The notes under the pieces are model-generated. The model saw nothing but the letters and a program-made list of their open reading frames with translations. It searched no databases and had not been told where the DNA came from. Source: JAUZOB01 sp963692465 (GTDB lineage Bacteria > Bacteroidota > Bacteroidia > Bacteroidales > Prolixibacteraceae). From it: DNA of 64,000 bases. The translations under genes were made by a program, and so were the position numbers. Of the stretch, positions 43,456 to 51,250 are shown one piece after another. Location of the stretch: NCBI GenBank assembly GCA_963692465.1, contig OY829943.1, positions 3,224,001 to 3,288,000 of the forward strand. Reading direction: 5' to 3'. How positions within the stretch are numbered: position 1 is the first letter of the stretch; each line of letters opens with the position of its first letter.

Positions 43456-43477
43456 TCCTTTATTAATAGGGACCGAT

Positions 43478-44008
43478 ATGAGAAAAATTATTGTATTGTT
43501 TTTGCTCTTTTTTTCTGTGACTTGTTTATGGGCTCAGAATGATGAGAAACAGGCAGCTGAAAAAGCTAATATTGTAAAAGTTGGACAGGTTGTTCCAAAT
43601 TTTTCTTTCGCGGGAGCTTCGGGTGAAAAGATCCCTTTCTCAAAGTATAAAGGTAAAGTTTCGGTTATTGTCTTTTTTGCTACATGGTGTGGTCCCTGTC
43701 GCATGGAATTACCTCATATTGAAAAGGAGATATGGAATAAATACAGGGATAATAAGAATTTTGCTTTGTTTATTTTTGGAAGAGAACATAGTCAGGTTGA
43801 AGTAGACCGGTTTAAAAACGACAATCATTACTCAATGCCGTTTTATGCTGACCCGAAGAGAGGGGTTTATTCTAAATTCGCAAAAAATTACATTCCCCGA
43901 ATTTATTTAGTAAACAGTAATGGAAAAGTTACTTTTGCCACAATGGGATATGACGAGGCCGGATTTCATAAATTACAGGATCTTTTGCAAATAATGCTAA
44001 AGAAATAA
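43478..44008 (+). CDS. Exported thioredoxin-like/TlpA-family protein
   Basis: I choose the ATG at 43478 (MRKIIVLFLLFFSVTC, 176 residues) since the longer reading crosses the purC terminator and lacks a signal peptide at its start. The signal peptide ends near LWAQ. A thioredoxin fold follows with GQVVPNFSF, the active site WCGPC in FFATWCGPCRMELPHIE, and the cis-Pro region NYIPRIYLVNSNGKV. It is probably a periplasmic thiol-disulfide oxidoreductase of the TlpA/ResA type. It converges on the AlaX-like gene with only five bases between stops. Confidence 0.92.
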   Translation: MRKIIVLFLLFFSVTCLWAQNDEKQAAEKANIVKVGQVVPNFSFAGASGEKIPFSKYKGKVSVIVFFATWCGPCRMELPHIEKEIWNKYRDNKNFALFIFGREHSQVEVDRFKNDNHYSMPFYADPKRGVYSKFAKNYIPRIYLVNSNGKVTFATMGYDEAGFHKLQDLLQIMLKK

Positions 44009-44013
44009 AGTTG

Positions 44014-44451
44014 TTACGGTCTGTTTAGTTTAAAGCGGATACGTAATACGTTGTTTTCAAAAGAAGACGAAATAATAACAAACAGTCCAATTTCGGATGT
44101 GTTCTCTACATGCTCGCCAATGCAGGGACAAGCATCATAGTCTCCTATCTTTACAATCTGTAATGAGTTGCCTGCATCGGCAGGTAAGTTGGTTAAATTG
44201 TATCCTTGTACGGCTTCTTCGCGTGAAATCATTTCTTTGGTGACCGGAAGTTGTCTTGCAATTATACTATTGACCTTTTCCCTAATTAAACATTCTTCTT
44301 CACTTGTAAGTGGGCGGGAAAATATATAATCACATTTTGATTTTTTATGTTCTAAGTGATTGCTGAAGGAACGATTACACTGAAACATCCTAACCATAGT
44401 CTGATTAAGAATGTGTTCGGCAGTATGCATTGATGGATCATAGGTTTTCAT
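44014..44451 (-). CDS. AlaX-like stand-alone tRNA-editing domain protein
   Basis: The ATG at 44449-44451 (MKTYDPSMHTAEHILNQ, 145 residues) is preferred to one 14 codons upstream, because the family starts near this motif. The protein is a lone second-additional-domain (SAD) editing module: HTAEHILNQTM provides two Zn-binding His, and CPCIGEHVENTSEIGLF provides Cys and His. It should deacylate mischarged tRNA-Ala (Ser or Gly) in trans, as small AlaX proteins do. The usual CGGTH motif is changed to CIGEH, so substrate choice may differ. Confidence 0.85.
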   Translation of the reverse strand: MKTYDPSMHTAEHILNQTMVRMFQCNRSFSNHLEHKKSKCDYIFSRPLTSEEECLIREKVNSIIARQLPVTKEMISREEAVQGYNLTNLPADAGNSLQIVKIGDYDACPCIGEHVENTSEIGLFVIISSSFENNVLRIRFKLNRP

Positions 44452-44596
44452 TCTTTTTCTTTTTACAAATATATTAGAAAATATTAGTGTCACAATTGCT
44501 GTGTTTTATTTAGAGAAGATAGATATTCGCTTTTGTTGCTGATTATTAGTGTTTTATTGTTTGATCCTCCCTTTCTGTATAAGAATCGTTATATTT

Positions 44597-44604
44597 TATT
44601 TTTG
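44597..44604 (+). promoter_or_regulatory. -7 promoter box of nagA leader
   Basis: TATTTTTG matches TAnnTTTG exactly. It predicts a start near 44611 and a leader of about 109 bases before nagA. No TTG is found 19-23 bases upstream. Confidence 0.45.
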
Positions 44605-44644
44605 AAGAGTAACTTCTGATGATAATTTTATAAATTGAACGAAT

Positions 44645-44683
44645 AAAAAACCGGTCTGTTAAAACGATCGGAAATGTTTTTTT
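44645..44683 (+). terminator. Terminator-like hairpin inside the nagA leader
   Basis: CCGGTC (44651-44656) pairs with GATCGG (44666-44671), extended by GT/AC around a TAAA loop, and is preceded by six As and followed by a T-run (44677-44683). It lies after the predicted nagA promoter and 36 bp before the ATG, so it may work as an attenuator or as the end of a short RNA. No plus-strand gene directly precedes it. Confidence 0.5.
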
Positions 44684-44719
44684 ACAATAAAAAATTGACT
44701 GTATCAGACTATAAGTGAA

Positions 44720-45859
44720 ATGAAAAAAACTTTTTTAAAAAATGCGTTGTTCTTCGATGGACAAAAATGGGTATCCAATAAAATATTGCTTTTGGAGGGG
44801 ACTAAAATAAAAAAATGGCTCAGTTCTTTACCTGATATTCCGGATGGGGAAGTTTTGAATTTGACCGGTAAATTAGTGGTTCCCGGATTCGTTGACCTCC
44901 AGGTAAATGGAGGAGATTCTGCTTATGTAACACAATGTCACACCGGAGAAGAGATTGAACGTATTGTTGCAATTCACAAAAAACACGGTACAACATCGTT
45001 GCTTTTAACGGCGATAACATCGCCTACAAAGGATCTGTTGGAATTGTTTCAATTGATTCGATCTTTACAAATAGAAAAACGAAGCGATATTCTTGGTGTA
45101 CATCTTGAGGGACCATTTTTAAGCATGGAGAAAAGAGGTGCACATTCTGAAAAACTTCTTCAAAAACCGGATCTTTCAGTTCTTCGGGAACTTGTGACGG
45201 AAGGGAAAGGAATTGTTAAAGAGATGACTGTTGCTCCCGAGTTGTTTAGTGTCGAAGAACTTGATTACTTATTTTCTACAGGATGGCTTATATCGATAGG
45301 GCATAGTGATGCTTCTTATGAAACCGCGTTTGATTTTTTGAATCGGGGAGGGAAAGTTGCAACTCACTTGTTTAATGCAATGTCTCAAATGAAGACCCGT
45401 GAACCGGGTGTTGTGGGAGCTGTCTTGTCTCATCCTAAAGTTTATGCCGGAGTTATTGCTGACGGAAACCATTGTCATAAGGCAAGTATTAAGATTGCCG
45501 GAAAGTTATTGGGAGAAAGATTGTTCCTTGTTTCTGATTCTTCATTCCTTGGTCCTAAAGATGGAGAGCTAACTTTTGACGGGAATGTTTTTCATCTGGT
45601 CGATGGAAAATGTCTGGATAGCAGAGGGCATCTTGCAGGTTCTTCCATTGCACTGGCAGATGCTGTGAAATATTGTGTTAATGAAATAGGACTTGAACCA
45701 CAAAAAGTTCTGAGGATGGCTTCATCGATTCCGGCAAAGGTTATGGGGATTGACCATCTTGTCGGACAATTAAATCCAGGTTATCTGGCAAATATTGCGG
45801 TGTTGAATCCTGACTACTCGGTATCTCAGGTTATTTATGAAGGGAGAATTGTAGAATAA
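44720..45859 (+). CDS. nagA: N-acetylglucosamine-6-phosphate deacetylase
   Basis: The product has 379 residues, a normal length. Metal and active-site motifs are intact: GVHLEGPFLSMEKRGAH (Glu), SIGHSDASYETA and ATHLFNAMSQMKTREPG (His), ADGNHCHKAS, and the catalytic Asp273 in LVSDSSFLG. The usual LVSDA is LVSDS here, a mild change. It deacetylates GlcNAc-6-phosphate to glucosamine-6-phosphate. The cytosolic enzyme fits the GlcNAc-releasing GH3 and GH20 enzymes encoded elsewhere in the window. A terminator follows. Confidence 0.95.
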   Translation: MKKTFLKNALFFDGQKWVSNKILLLEGTKIKKWLSSLPDIPDGEVLNLTGKLVVPGFVDLQVNGGDSAYVTQCHTGEEIERIVAIHKKHGTTSLLLTAITSPTKDLLELFQLIRSLQIEKRSDILGVHLEGPFLSMEKRGAHSEKLLQKPDLSVLRELVTEGKGIVKEMTVAPELFSVEELDYLFSTGWLISIGHSDASYETAFDFLNRGGKVATHLFNAMSQMKTREPGVVGAVLSHPKVYAGVIADGNHCHKASIKIAGKLLGERLFLVSDSSFLGPKDGELTFDGNVFHLVDGKCLDSRGHLAGSSIALADAVKYCVNEIGLEPQKVLRMASSIPAKVMGIDHLVGQLNPGYLANIAVLNPDYSVSQVIYEGRIVE

Positions 45860-45860
45860 A

Positions 45861-45897
45861 AATTAAAAGGGTGGAGATATTCCACCCCTTTAATTTT
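45861..45897. terminator. Bidirectional terminator between nagA and the OmpA lipoprotein gene
   Basis: AATTAAAAGGGTGGA (45861-45875) pairs with TCCACCCCTTTAATT (45881-45895) with one mismatch; a T-run follows. It lies between convergent genes. Confidence 0.85.
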
Positions 45898-45912
45898 CAG
45901 ATATATTTGTTT

Positions 45913-46590
45913 TTATTGAACTCCGCCTAATTGGCCTTTTTCTGCCGCTTTTTTGAGTTTATCATTTGCGTAAATAGCAACTTCTACCCGACGGTTCTGA
46001 GCTCTGGTTAACTCTGTATCGTTGCTTGAAACGGGTTGTGTCATCCCGTATCCCTTGGTTATCATTCGAGAAGCAATAACATTGTTGTTTGCAAGAAAAG
46101 AGGATACGGCATTTGCTCTTTTTTCAGAAAGAATCTGATTGTATTCAGCTTTGCCTGTATTGTCGGTGTGACCTTCGATTAGAATATTTGTGTCTTTATA
46201 CTTGTTGAGAATTGTGGCTAACTGTTCCAGATTCGCTTGTGACTGGGCACTTAGTGAACTGGAATTGATGGCGAACAAAAGTCCGGAATCAAAGGTGATT
46301 TTAATTCCTTCTCCAACACGTTCTATCTTGGCTCCTTTAACATCAGCCTGCATTTCTTTAACTTGTTTATCCATGTAATGGCCAATAAGAACACCGGAAG
46401 TTCCACCTACAGCAGCACCAATAATAGCACCGAGAGCTGTGTTGCCTGCCAGTTTTCCGATTCCTGCACCAACAAGAGCGCCGGCACCTGTACCAATTAA
46501 ACCACCTCTTCCGGCATTATTTAGAGATTTACAACTAAATAACATGGTTAGCGAAAGCAAAATCGCTACAAAAACTTTTAACCTTTTCAT
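45913..46590 (-). CDS. OmpA-family lipoprotein with glycine-zipper (YiaD-like)
   Basis: I choose the ATG at 46588-46590 (MKRLKVFVAILLSL, 225 residues), as it gives a perfect lipobox (MLFSCKS, Cys20); the longer reading adds 22 unlikely residues. A glycine-zipper segment (about 30-75; GGLIGTGAGALVGAGIG) is followed by an OmpA C-terminal domain with ILIEGHTDNTGKAEYN, LSEKRANAVSSFL and RAQNRRVEVAI. It should anchor in the outer membrane and bind peptidoglycan. It is alone in its transcript. Confidence 0.94.
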   Translation of the reverse strand: MKRLKVFVAILLSLTMLFSCKSLNNAGRGGLIGTGAGALVGAGIGKLAGNTALGAIIGAAVGGTSGVLIGHYMDKQVKEMQADVKGAKIERVGEGIKITFDSGLLFAINSSSLSAQSQANLEQLATILNKYKDTNILIEGHTDNTGKAEYNQILSEKRANAVSSFLANNNVIASRMITKGYGMTQPVSSNDTELTRAQNRRVEVAIYANDKLKKAAEKGQLGGVQ

Positions 46591-46793
46591 TTGAATTTTT
46601 TTTAGGGAATCAATATGTATCAATAATATTTTACAAATTAACAAAAAATAGTCCAAATAAAGAATTCAATTTATTCAGATTGATTGCTCCATGAATTTTA
46701 TGAGTAACAAATAAAGAATAAAAATTGTTTTCTTTTGTGCCGGGAAAACGAATTTAATCGGTACTTTTTGCCGGGGAAAGATTTTGAAAATAT

Positions 46794-48713
46794 ATGGAAC
46801 AGGATGTTAGTCTATATCGTCGGATTTTAAAGAATTACTGGGGATATGATGCTTTCCGGGGACTTCAGGAAGAGATTATTCTATCTGTGGCTGCCGGAAA
46901 TGATACCTTGGGATTAATGCCTACGGGGGGGGGGAAATCAATAACTTTTCAGGTTTATTCTTTGTCATGTGAGGGAATTTGTCTTGTTGTAACTCCGCTG
47001 ATTGCCTTAATGAAAGACCAGGTTGAGGGTTTATGCCGGAGAGGAATCAAGGCATTGTCTATTTATTCGGGAATGACCTCCAGAGAGATAAAAGTTGCTC
47101 TTGATAATGCCGTTTGGGGGGATTATAAATTCATTTATGTGTCTCCCGAACGATTAGGATCTCTTCCTTTTTTAGAACGCCTAAAGTCGATGAAGGTCAA
47201 TTTGATTACTGTTGATGAGGCTCACTGTATTTCTCAATGGGGGCATGATTTCAGACCTTCTTATTTGAAGATTGCTTCTGTTCGGCAATTATTTCCTGAT
47301 GTTCCGGTACTGGCATTGACTGCAACGGCTACTCCGCAGGTTGTCGAAGATATACAGCAACAACTTCAGTTTAAAAAGCCACACGTTCTCCGTAAGAGTT
47401 TTGTGCGTGAAAACCTGACTTATCTTGTTCGTCAGGAGGAAGATAAATCAGGATATATACTGAGAACCATAAAAAGGAGCAACGGGTCGGGAATCGTTTA
47501 TGTGAGGAGTAGGAAGAAGGCCGGGGAACTAGCAGAATATCTTACTAATAATGGGGTGTCGGCAGGTTATTATCATGCAGGAATGACCTCGGAAAGCCGG
47601 CATAAAAGGCAAAATGACTGGATGTGCGGAAAAAGCAGAGTGATTGTTGCAACTAATGCTTTTGGAATGGGAATTGATAAACCGGATGTTCGCTTTGTGA
47701 TTCATTGTGATGTTCCGGATTCGTTGGAGGCCTATTTTCAGGAAGCAGGAAGAGCTGGCAGAGATGGGGAGAAAGCGGTCGCTGTTCTTTTGTATAGTCC
47801 GGCAGATTCATTGAAACTCAATGATCATATTGATGATAAATTTCCTCCTGTAGAAACAATCCGAAGAATTTATACTGCACTTGGAAATTATTTGGGAGTT
47901 GCTGTCGGTACGGGTAAGGGGCGAGTCTTCGCTTTTAATATGATTGATTTTGCCAAAGCTTTTCATTTTCAACTCGTTATTATCTATAATAGTCTTAAGA
48001 TTCTGGAACGTTGTGAATACTTGGATCTTACTGAAGAAATAGATAATCCGTCCCGTGTTCATTTTTGTATTGAACGAGATGAATTGTATAAATTTCAGGT
48101 CGGGAATTCTGATTTTGATGCATTTATAAAGTTGCTTCTACGATCCTATTCCGGGTTTTTTACGGAGTATGTGAAAATAGACGAGACCCTTTTGGCCCGA
48201 AGGTCTAAGACCTCTGTCGAAACGATTTATAAATATTTGAGTCGCTTAAGGTCCCTTCGGATTATTGATTATCTCCCACAAATGACTTCTCCTTTTATTA
48301 TCTATGAGAAGGAGCGGATTAAAGAGCATCTTTTGCGGATAACTTCTGAAAATTATGAAGAACGGAAACAGCAGTATTCGAATCAAATTGCAGCAGTTAT
48401 CAACTACGCTCAAAATTCAGAAAAATGCCGTAGTATTCAGCTAATTTCCTATTTCGGAGAGAAAGATATCCTTCCTTGCGGACATTGTGATGTTTGTCGG
48501 AATCAAAAAAAACAAAATTCGGGAAAAGTTTCCCAAACAGAAGTTTATGACTTTATCCATCATTTTTTGGAAGATGGAGCCAGGCCGCTGTCCGATTTAG
48601 TACAATTGCTTTCTGAAAATCAGCAGGATGCATTAGGCGTTATTCGTTTTATGATTGACAATAAAAGGCTTGTTCTGAAAGAAAATGATATGATTGAATG
48701 GATTGATAATTAA
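46794..48713 (+). CDS. recQ: ATP-dependent DNA helicase RecQ family
   Basis: The product has 639 residues. All helicase motifs are present: RGLQEEIILSVAAGNDTLG, Walker A MPTGGGKSITFQ, DEAHCISQWGHDFRPSY, LALTATATPQVVEDI, TNAFGMGIDKPDVRFVIH and QEAGRAGRDGE. An RQC region follows with zinc-binding cysteines (Cys...LPCGHCDVC). A short C-terminal helical tail ends at IEWIDN, with no HRDC domain. It unwinds recombination and replication intermediates. It may have its own promoter; I see an imperfect -7 box, TACTTTTTG, about 30 bp before the ATG. Confidence 0.95.
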   Translation: MEQDVSLYRRILKNYWGYDAFRGLQEEIILSVAAGNDTLGLMPTGGGKSITFQVYSLSCEGICLVVTPLIALMKDQVEGLCRRGIKALSIYSGMTSREIKVALDNAVWGDYKFIYVSPERLGSLPFLERLKSMKVNLITVDEAHCISQWGHDFRPSYLKIASVRQLFPDVPVLALTATATPQVVEDIQQQLQFKKPHVLRKSFVRENLTYLVRQEEDKSGYILRTIKRSNGSGIVYVRSRKKAGELAEYLTNNGVSAGYYHAGMTSESRHKRQNDWMCGKSRVIVATNAFGMGIDKPDVRFVIHCDVPDSLEAYFQEAGRAGRDGEKAVAVLLYSPADSLKLNDHIDDKFPPVETIRRIYTALGNYLGVAVGTGKGRVFAFNMIDFAKAFHFQLVIIYNSLKILERCEYLDLTEEIDNPSRVHFCIERDELYKFQVGNSDFDAFIKLLLRSYSGFFTEYVKIDETLLARRSKTSVETIYKYLSRLRSLRIIDYLPQMTSPFIIYEKERIKEHLLRITSENYEERKQQYSNQIAAVINYAQNSEKCRSIQLISYFGEKDILPCGHCDVCRNQKKQNSGKVSQTEVYDFIHHFLEDGARPLSDLVQLLSENQQDALGVIRFMIDNKRLVLKENDMIEWIDN

Positions 48714-48762
48714 ATAATTAATCTGTTTTTCCTAAGGGTGCCCTCTTTCCAATATTTCTTCT

Positions 48763-48770
48763 TATTTTTG
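48763..48770 (+). promoter_or_regulatory. -7 promoter box of the DUF5063-exonuclease-RlmI operon
   Basis: TATTTTTG matches the consensus exactly, 23 bases before the ATG at 48794. A -33 TTG is not evident. Confidence 0.5.
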
Positions 48771-48793
48771 TGTTGAAATTAAATTCGCATTGA

Positions 48794-49432
48794 ATGAGCG
48801 AAGATGTATTGAATCATGTGGTTTATTCTGGAAATGTTCTGGAATTTGTGACCGTTTCCGGAGAGTTCTGTAAATTATTGGAATCTGCAGGACAATTAGA
48901 ATTCAAAGAGTTTCTGTCGAGACTTCAGAAAATTACAACCTTGTTGTATTTGAAAGTGGCGTTACTTCCTGAGGTAGAAGAAATGCAGGACGATGCTCCT
49001 GAAAAGTTTGTCACAGAGGAAGATTATAATTATTTGCAGCATACGCTAAAAGGCGTATTCGGTGCTTTTGATGAATATCAGGAGGTGTTTGATCCGATGA
49101 TGCAATATAGCGAAACACCTCTTCCTGCAAGCCTTTCAGAAAATATGGCGGATATTTATCAGGATGTTAAGGATTTTATCCTTGCTTATCGAATAGGAAC
49201 ACTCGATGTAATGAATGATGCGCTTGGTGTTTGTCGTAATAATTTTGCGGAATACTGGGGCCAAAAGTTGGTTAATGCGTTAAGAGCTATTCATCATTTG
49301 CTCTATAGTGGAATTGATTTGTCGGAAGAAAAACGATTTGAGGTTCCTGATTTGGGAAAAGCAAAAGAATCGGATAATTTGGAAAGGCAGTGGGGATCTC
49401 ATCATTTCCATAATCACAGAAAAGAAGAATAA
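48794..49432 (+). CDS. DUF5063 protein
   Basis: A 212-residue, mostly helical, acidic protein that matches DUF5063 by its pattern: VVYSGNVLEFVTVSGEFCKL, FLSRLQKITTLLYLKVALLP and FAEYWGQKLVNALRAIHHLL. It has no signal peptide, metal motif or catalytic signature. The C-terminus is His- and Lys-rich (HHFHNHRKEE). Members are common in Bacteroidota and their role is unknown. It is followed after 15 bp by a 3'-5' exonuclease and then by an rRNA methyltransferase, so a link to RNA metabolism is possible but not shown. Confidence 0.82.
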   Translation: MSEDVLNHVVYSGNVLEFVTVSGEFCKLLESAGQLEFKEFLSRLQKITTLLYLKVALLPEVEEMQDDAPEKFVTEEDYNYLQHTLKGVFGAFDEYQEVFDPMMQYSETPLPASLSENMADIYQDVKDFILAYRIGTLDVMNDALGVCRNNFAEYWGQKLVNALRAIHHLLYSGIDLSEEKRFEVPDLGKAKESDNLERQWGSHHFHNHRKEE

Positions 49433-49447
49433 GGGACAAAAAAGCGT

Positions 49448-50035
49448 ATGTTTTTAAATTCAATAACGAAAGAAGAGCTTGAACAGCAACCTCTTGGAGC
49501 ATTTGATGGTCGTATTGTTGTAGTGAATACAGAGGAACTTTGCCGTAGAGCTGCTGATTTTCTATTAACACAAAATGTCCTGGGGTTTGATACTGAAACA
49601 AAACCTGCCTTTAAAAAAGGACAGGTTAATAAAGTTGCTCTCTTGCAATTATCAACACCGGAGTGTGCATTCCTTTTCCGACTAAACCAGATAGGATTAC
49701 CGGCCTCAATTATTTCGGTTCTTTCTGATGCGCATATCATAAAAATTGGAGCGGCAATAAGTGATGATGTAAAGCACTTACAGAAGCTCAAAGATTTTAA
49801 CGCCAGAGGTTTTGTCGAACTACAAAATGTAGTAAAAGAATATGGAATTCAGGATGCCAGTCTTAAAAAGCTATCGGCGATTATTTTAGGTTTTCGTATT
49901 TCGAAATCACAACGACTGTCAAATTGGGAGGCTGATATATTGACCCCCCCACAGCAAAGTTATGCGGCAACAGACGCTTGGGTGTCTGTTCTGATGTATC
50001 ACAAACTAATTCAAGCAGAAAAAATAAAAGAATGA
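49448..50035 (+). CDS. 3'-5' exonuclease, DEDDy (RNase D/WRN-like)
   Basis: The product has 195 residues and is a single exonuclease domain. The DEDDy acidic residues are visible: VLGFDTETKPAF (Asp and Glu), KIGAAISDDVKHLQKL (Asp) and SYAATDAWVSVLMYH (Tyr and Asp). It lacks the HRDC domains of true RNase D. It most likely degrades RNA or DNA 3' ends. Its stop overlaps the start of the RlmI-like gene by four bases (ATGA). Confidence 0.92.
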   Translation: MFLNSITKEELEQQPLGAFDGRIVVVNTEELCRRAADFLLTQNVLGFDTETKPAFKKGQVNKVALLQLSTPECAFLFRLNQIGLPASIISVLSDAHIIKIGAAISDDVKHLQKLKDFNARGFVELQNVVKEYGIQDASLKKLSAIILGFRISKSQRLSNWEADILTPPQQSYAATDAWVSVLMYHKLIQAEKIKE

Positions 50036-51216
50036 GTTACGTTCAGGTTATACTGAAAAAAGGGAAAGAACAGTCACTGTTGCGTTTCCATCCATGGGTG
50101 TTTTCCGGTGCTATCAAAGAAATTACCGGGGATGTTCAGGAAGGGGATGTAGTTGAAGTTATTTCTTTAAATGGTGATTTTCTGGGAGTTGGACATTATC
50201 AGATAGGATCTATCACGGTCCGTATTTTTTCATTTAAACTGGTGATTCCGGATCAGAATTATTGGGAACAAAAAATACGGTCGGCCTTTCAGCTGAGAAT
50301 TCAATTGGGATTGGTCGATAATCCGGAAACGAATGTCTATCGCCTGGTCCATGGAGAAGGAGATGGACTCCCCGGGCTGATTGTTGATTATTACAATGGA
50401 ACTGCGGTAATGCAGGTGCATTCGATTGGAATGTATCTTATTCGGGAGCAATTAGCTGAAGCACTGAAAAATGTTTTAGGTTCCCGGCTTGTTGCCGTTT
50501 ATAATAAAAGTGATAAGACCTTACCGTTTAAGGCAGATCTAAATCCTGTAAATGGTTATTTATGGGGAAATAAGGAATCGGATATTGTTCGTGAATATGG
50601 TACGTGTTTTAAGGTTGATTGGGAAGAGGGTCAGAAAACAGGCTTTTTTATCGATCAGCGTGAAAATAGAAACTTATTAAGACGATATGCTTCGGGGCGT
50701 TCGGTGCTTAATATGTTTTGCTATACCGGCGGCTTTTCTTTTTATGCGATGAAGGGTGGAGCTTCTATTGTTCATTCTGTCGATTCTTCGGCTAAAGCCA
50801 TCGAGTTGACCAGAGAGAACGTTGAACTTAACTTCCCCGGAGATACAAGGCATGAAGCATTTGTTGCAGATGCTTCCGAATTTATGCATGATATTGATGG
50901 AAAATATGATTTAATCATTCTTGATCCTCCTGCATTTGCCAAGCATCGTAGAAATTTACCACAAGCCTTACAAGGATATAAACGACTTAATGCAAAAGCT
51001 TTTGAGAAGATAAAACCGGGAGGAATTTTGTTTACGTTTTCCTGTTCACAAGTGGTGGACAGTGGACATTTCCGAAATGCTGTTTTTTCTGCTGCTGCCA
51101 TTTCCGGAAGGAATGTCCGGATTCTTCATCAGCTGACCCAACCGGCTGACCATCCTATTAATATATACCATCCTGAGGGAGAATATTTAAAAGGATTGGT
51201 ATTGTATGTTGAATAA
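50032..51216 (+). CDS. rlmI: RlmI-family 23S rRNA cytosine-C5 methyltransferase
   Basis: I choose the ATG at 50032 (MSYVQVILKKGKEQSLL, 394 residues), which overlaps the previous stop; the longer reading starts inside the exonuclease. A PUA domain (about 3-85), a central domain with GLPGLIVDYYNGTAVMQV, and a SAM methyltransferase (VLNMFCYTGGFSFYAM, LIILDPPAFAKHRRNL, FSCSQ) match RlmI, which makes m5C1962 in E. coli 23S rRNA. Length agrees with the 396-residue E. coli enzyme. The exact target base in this organism is inferred. Confidence 0.92.
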   Translation: MSYVQVILKKGKEQSLLRFHPWVFSGAIKEITGDVQEGDVVEVISLNGDFLGVGHYQIGSITVRIFSFKLVIPDQNYWEQKIRSAFQLRIQLGLVDNPETNVYRLVHGEGDGLPGLIVDYYNGTAVMQVHSIGMYLIREQLAEALKNVLGSRLVAVYNKSDKTLPFKADLNPVNGYLWGNKESDIVREYGTCFKVDWEEGQKTGFFIDQRENRNLLRRYASGRSVLNMFCYTGGFSFYAMKGGASIVHSVDSSAKAIELTRENVELNFPGDTRHEAFVADASEFMHDIDGKYDLIILDPPAFAKHRRNLPQALQGYKRLNAKAFEKIKPGGILFTFSCSQVVDSGHFRNAVFSAAAISGRNVRILHQLTQPADHPINIYHPEGEYLKGLVLYVE

Positions 51217-51250
51217 ATGTATTTTTTAATTCAGAAAAAGATTTTTTATC

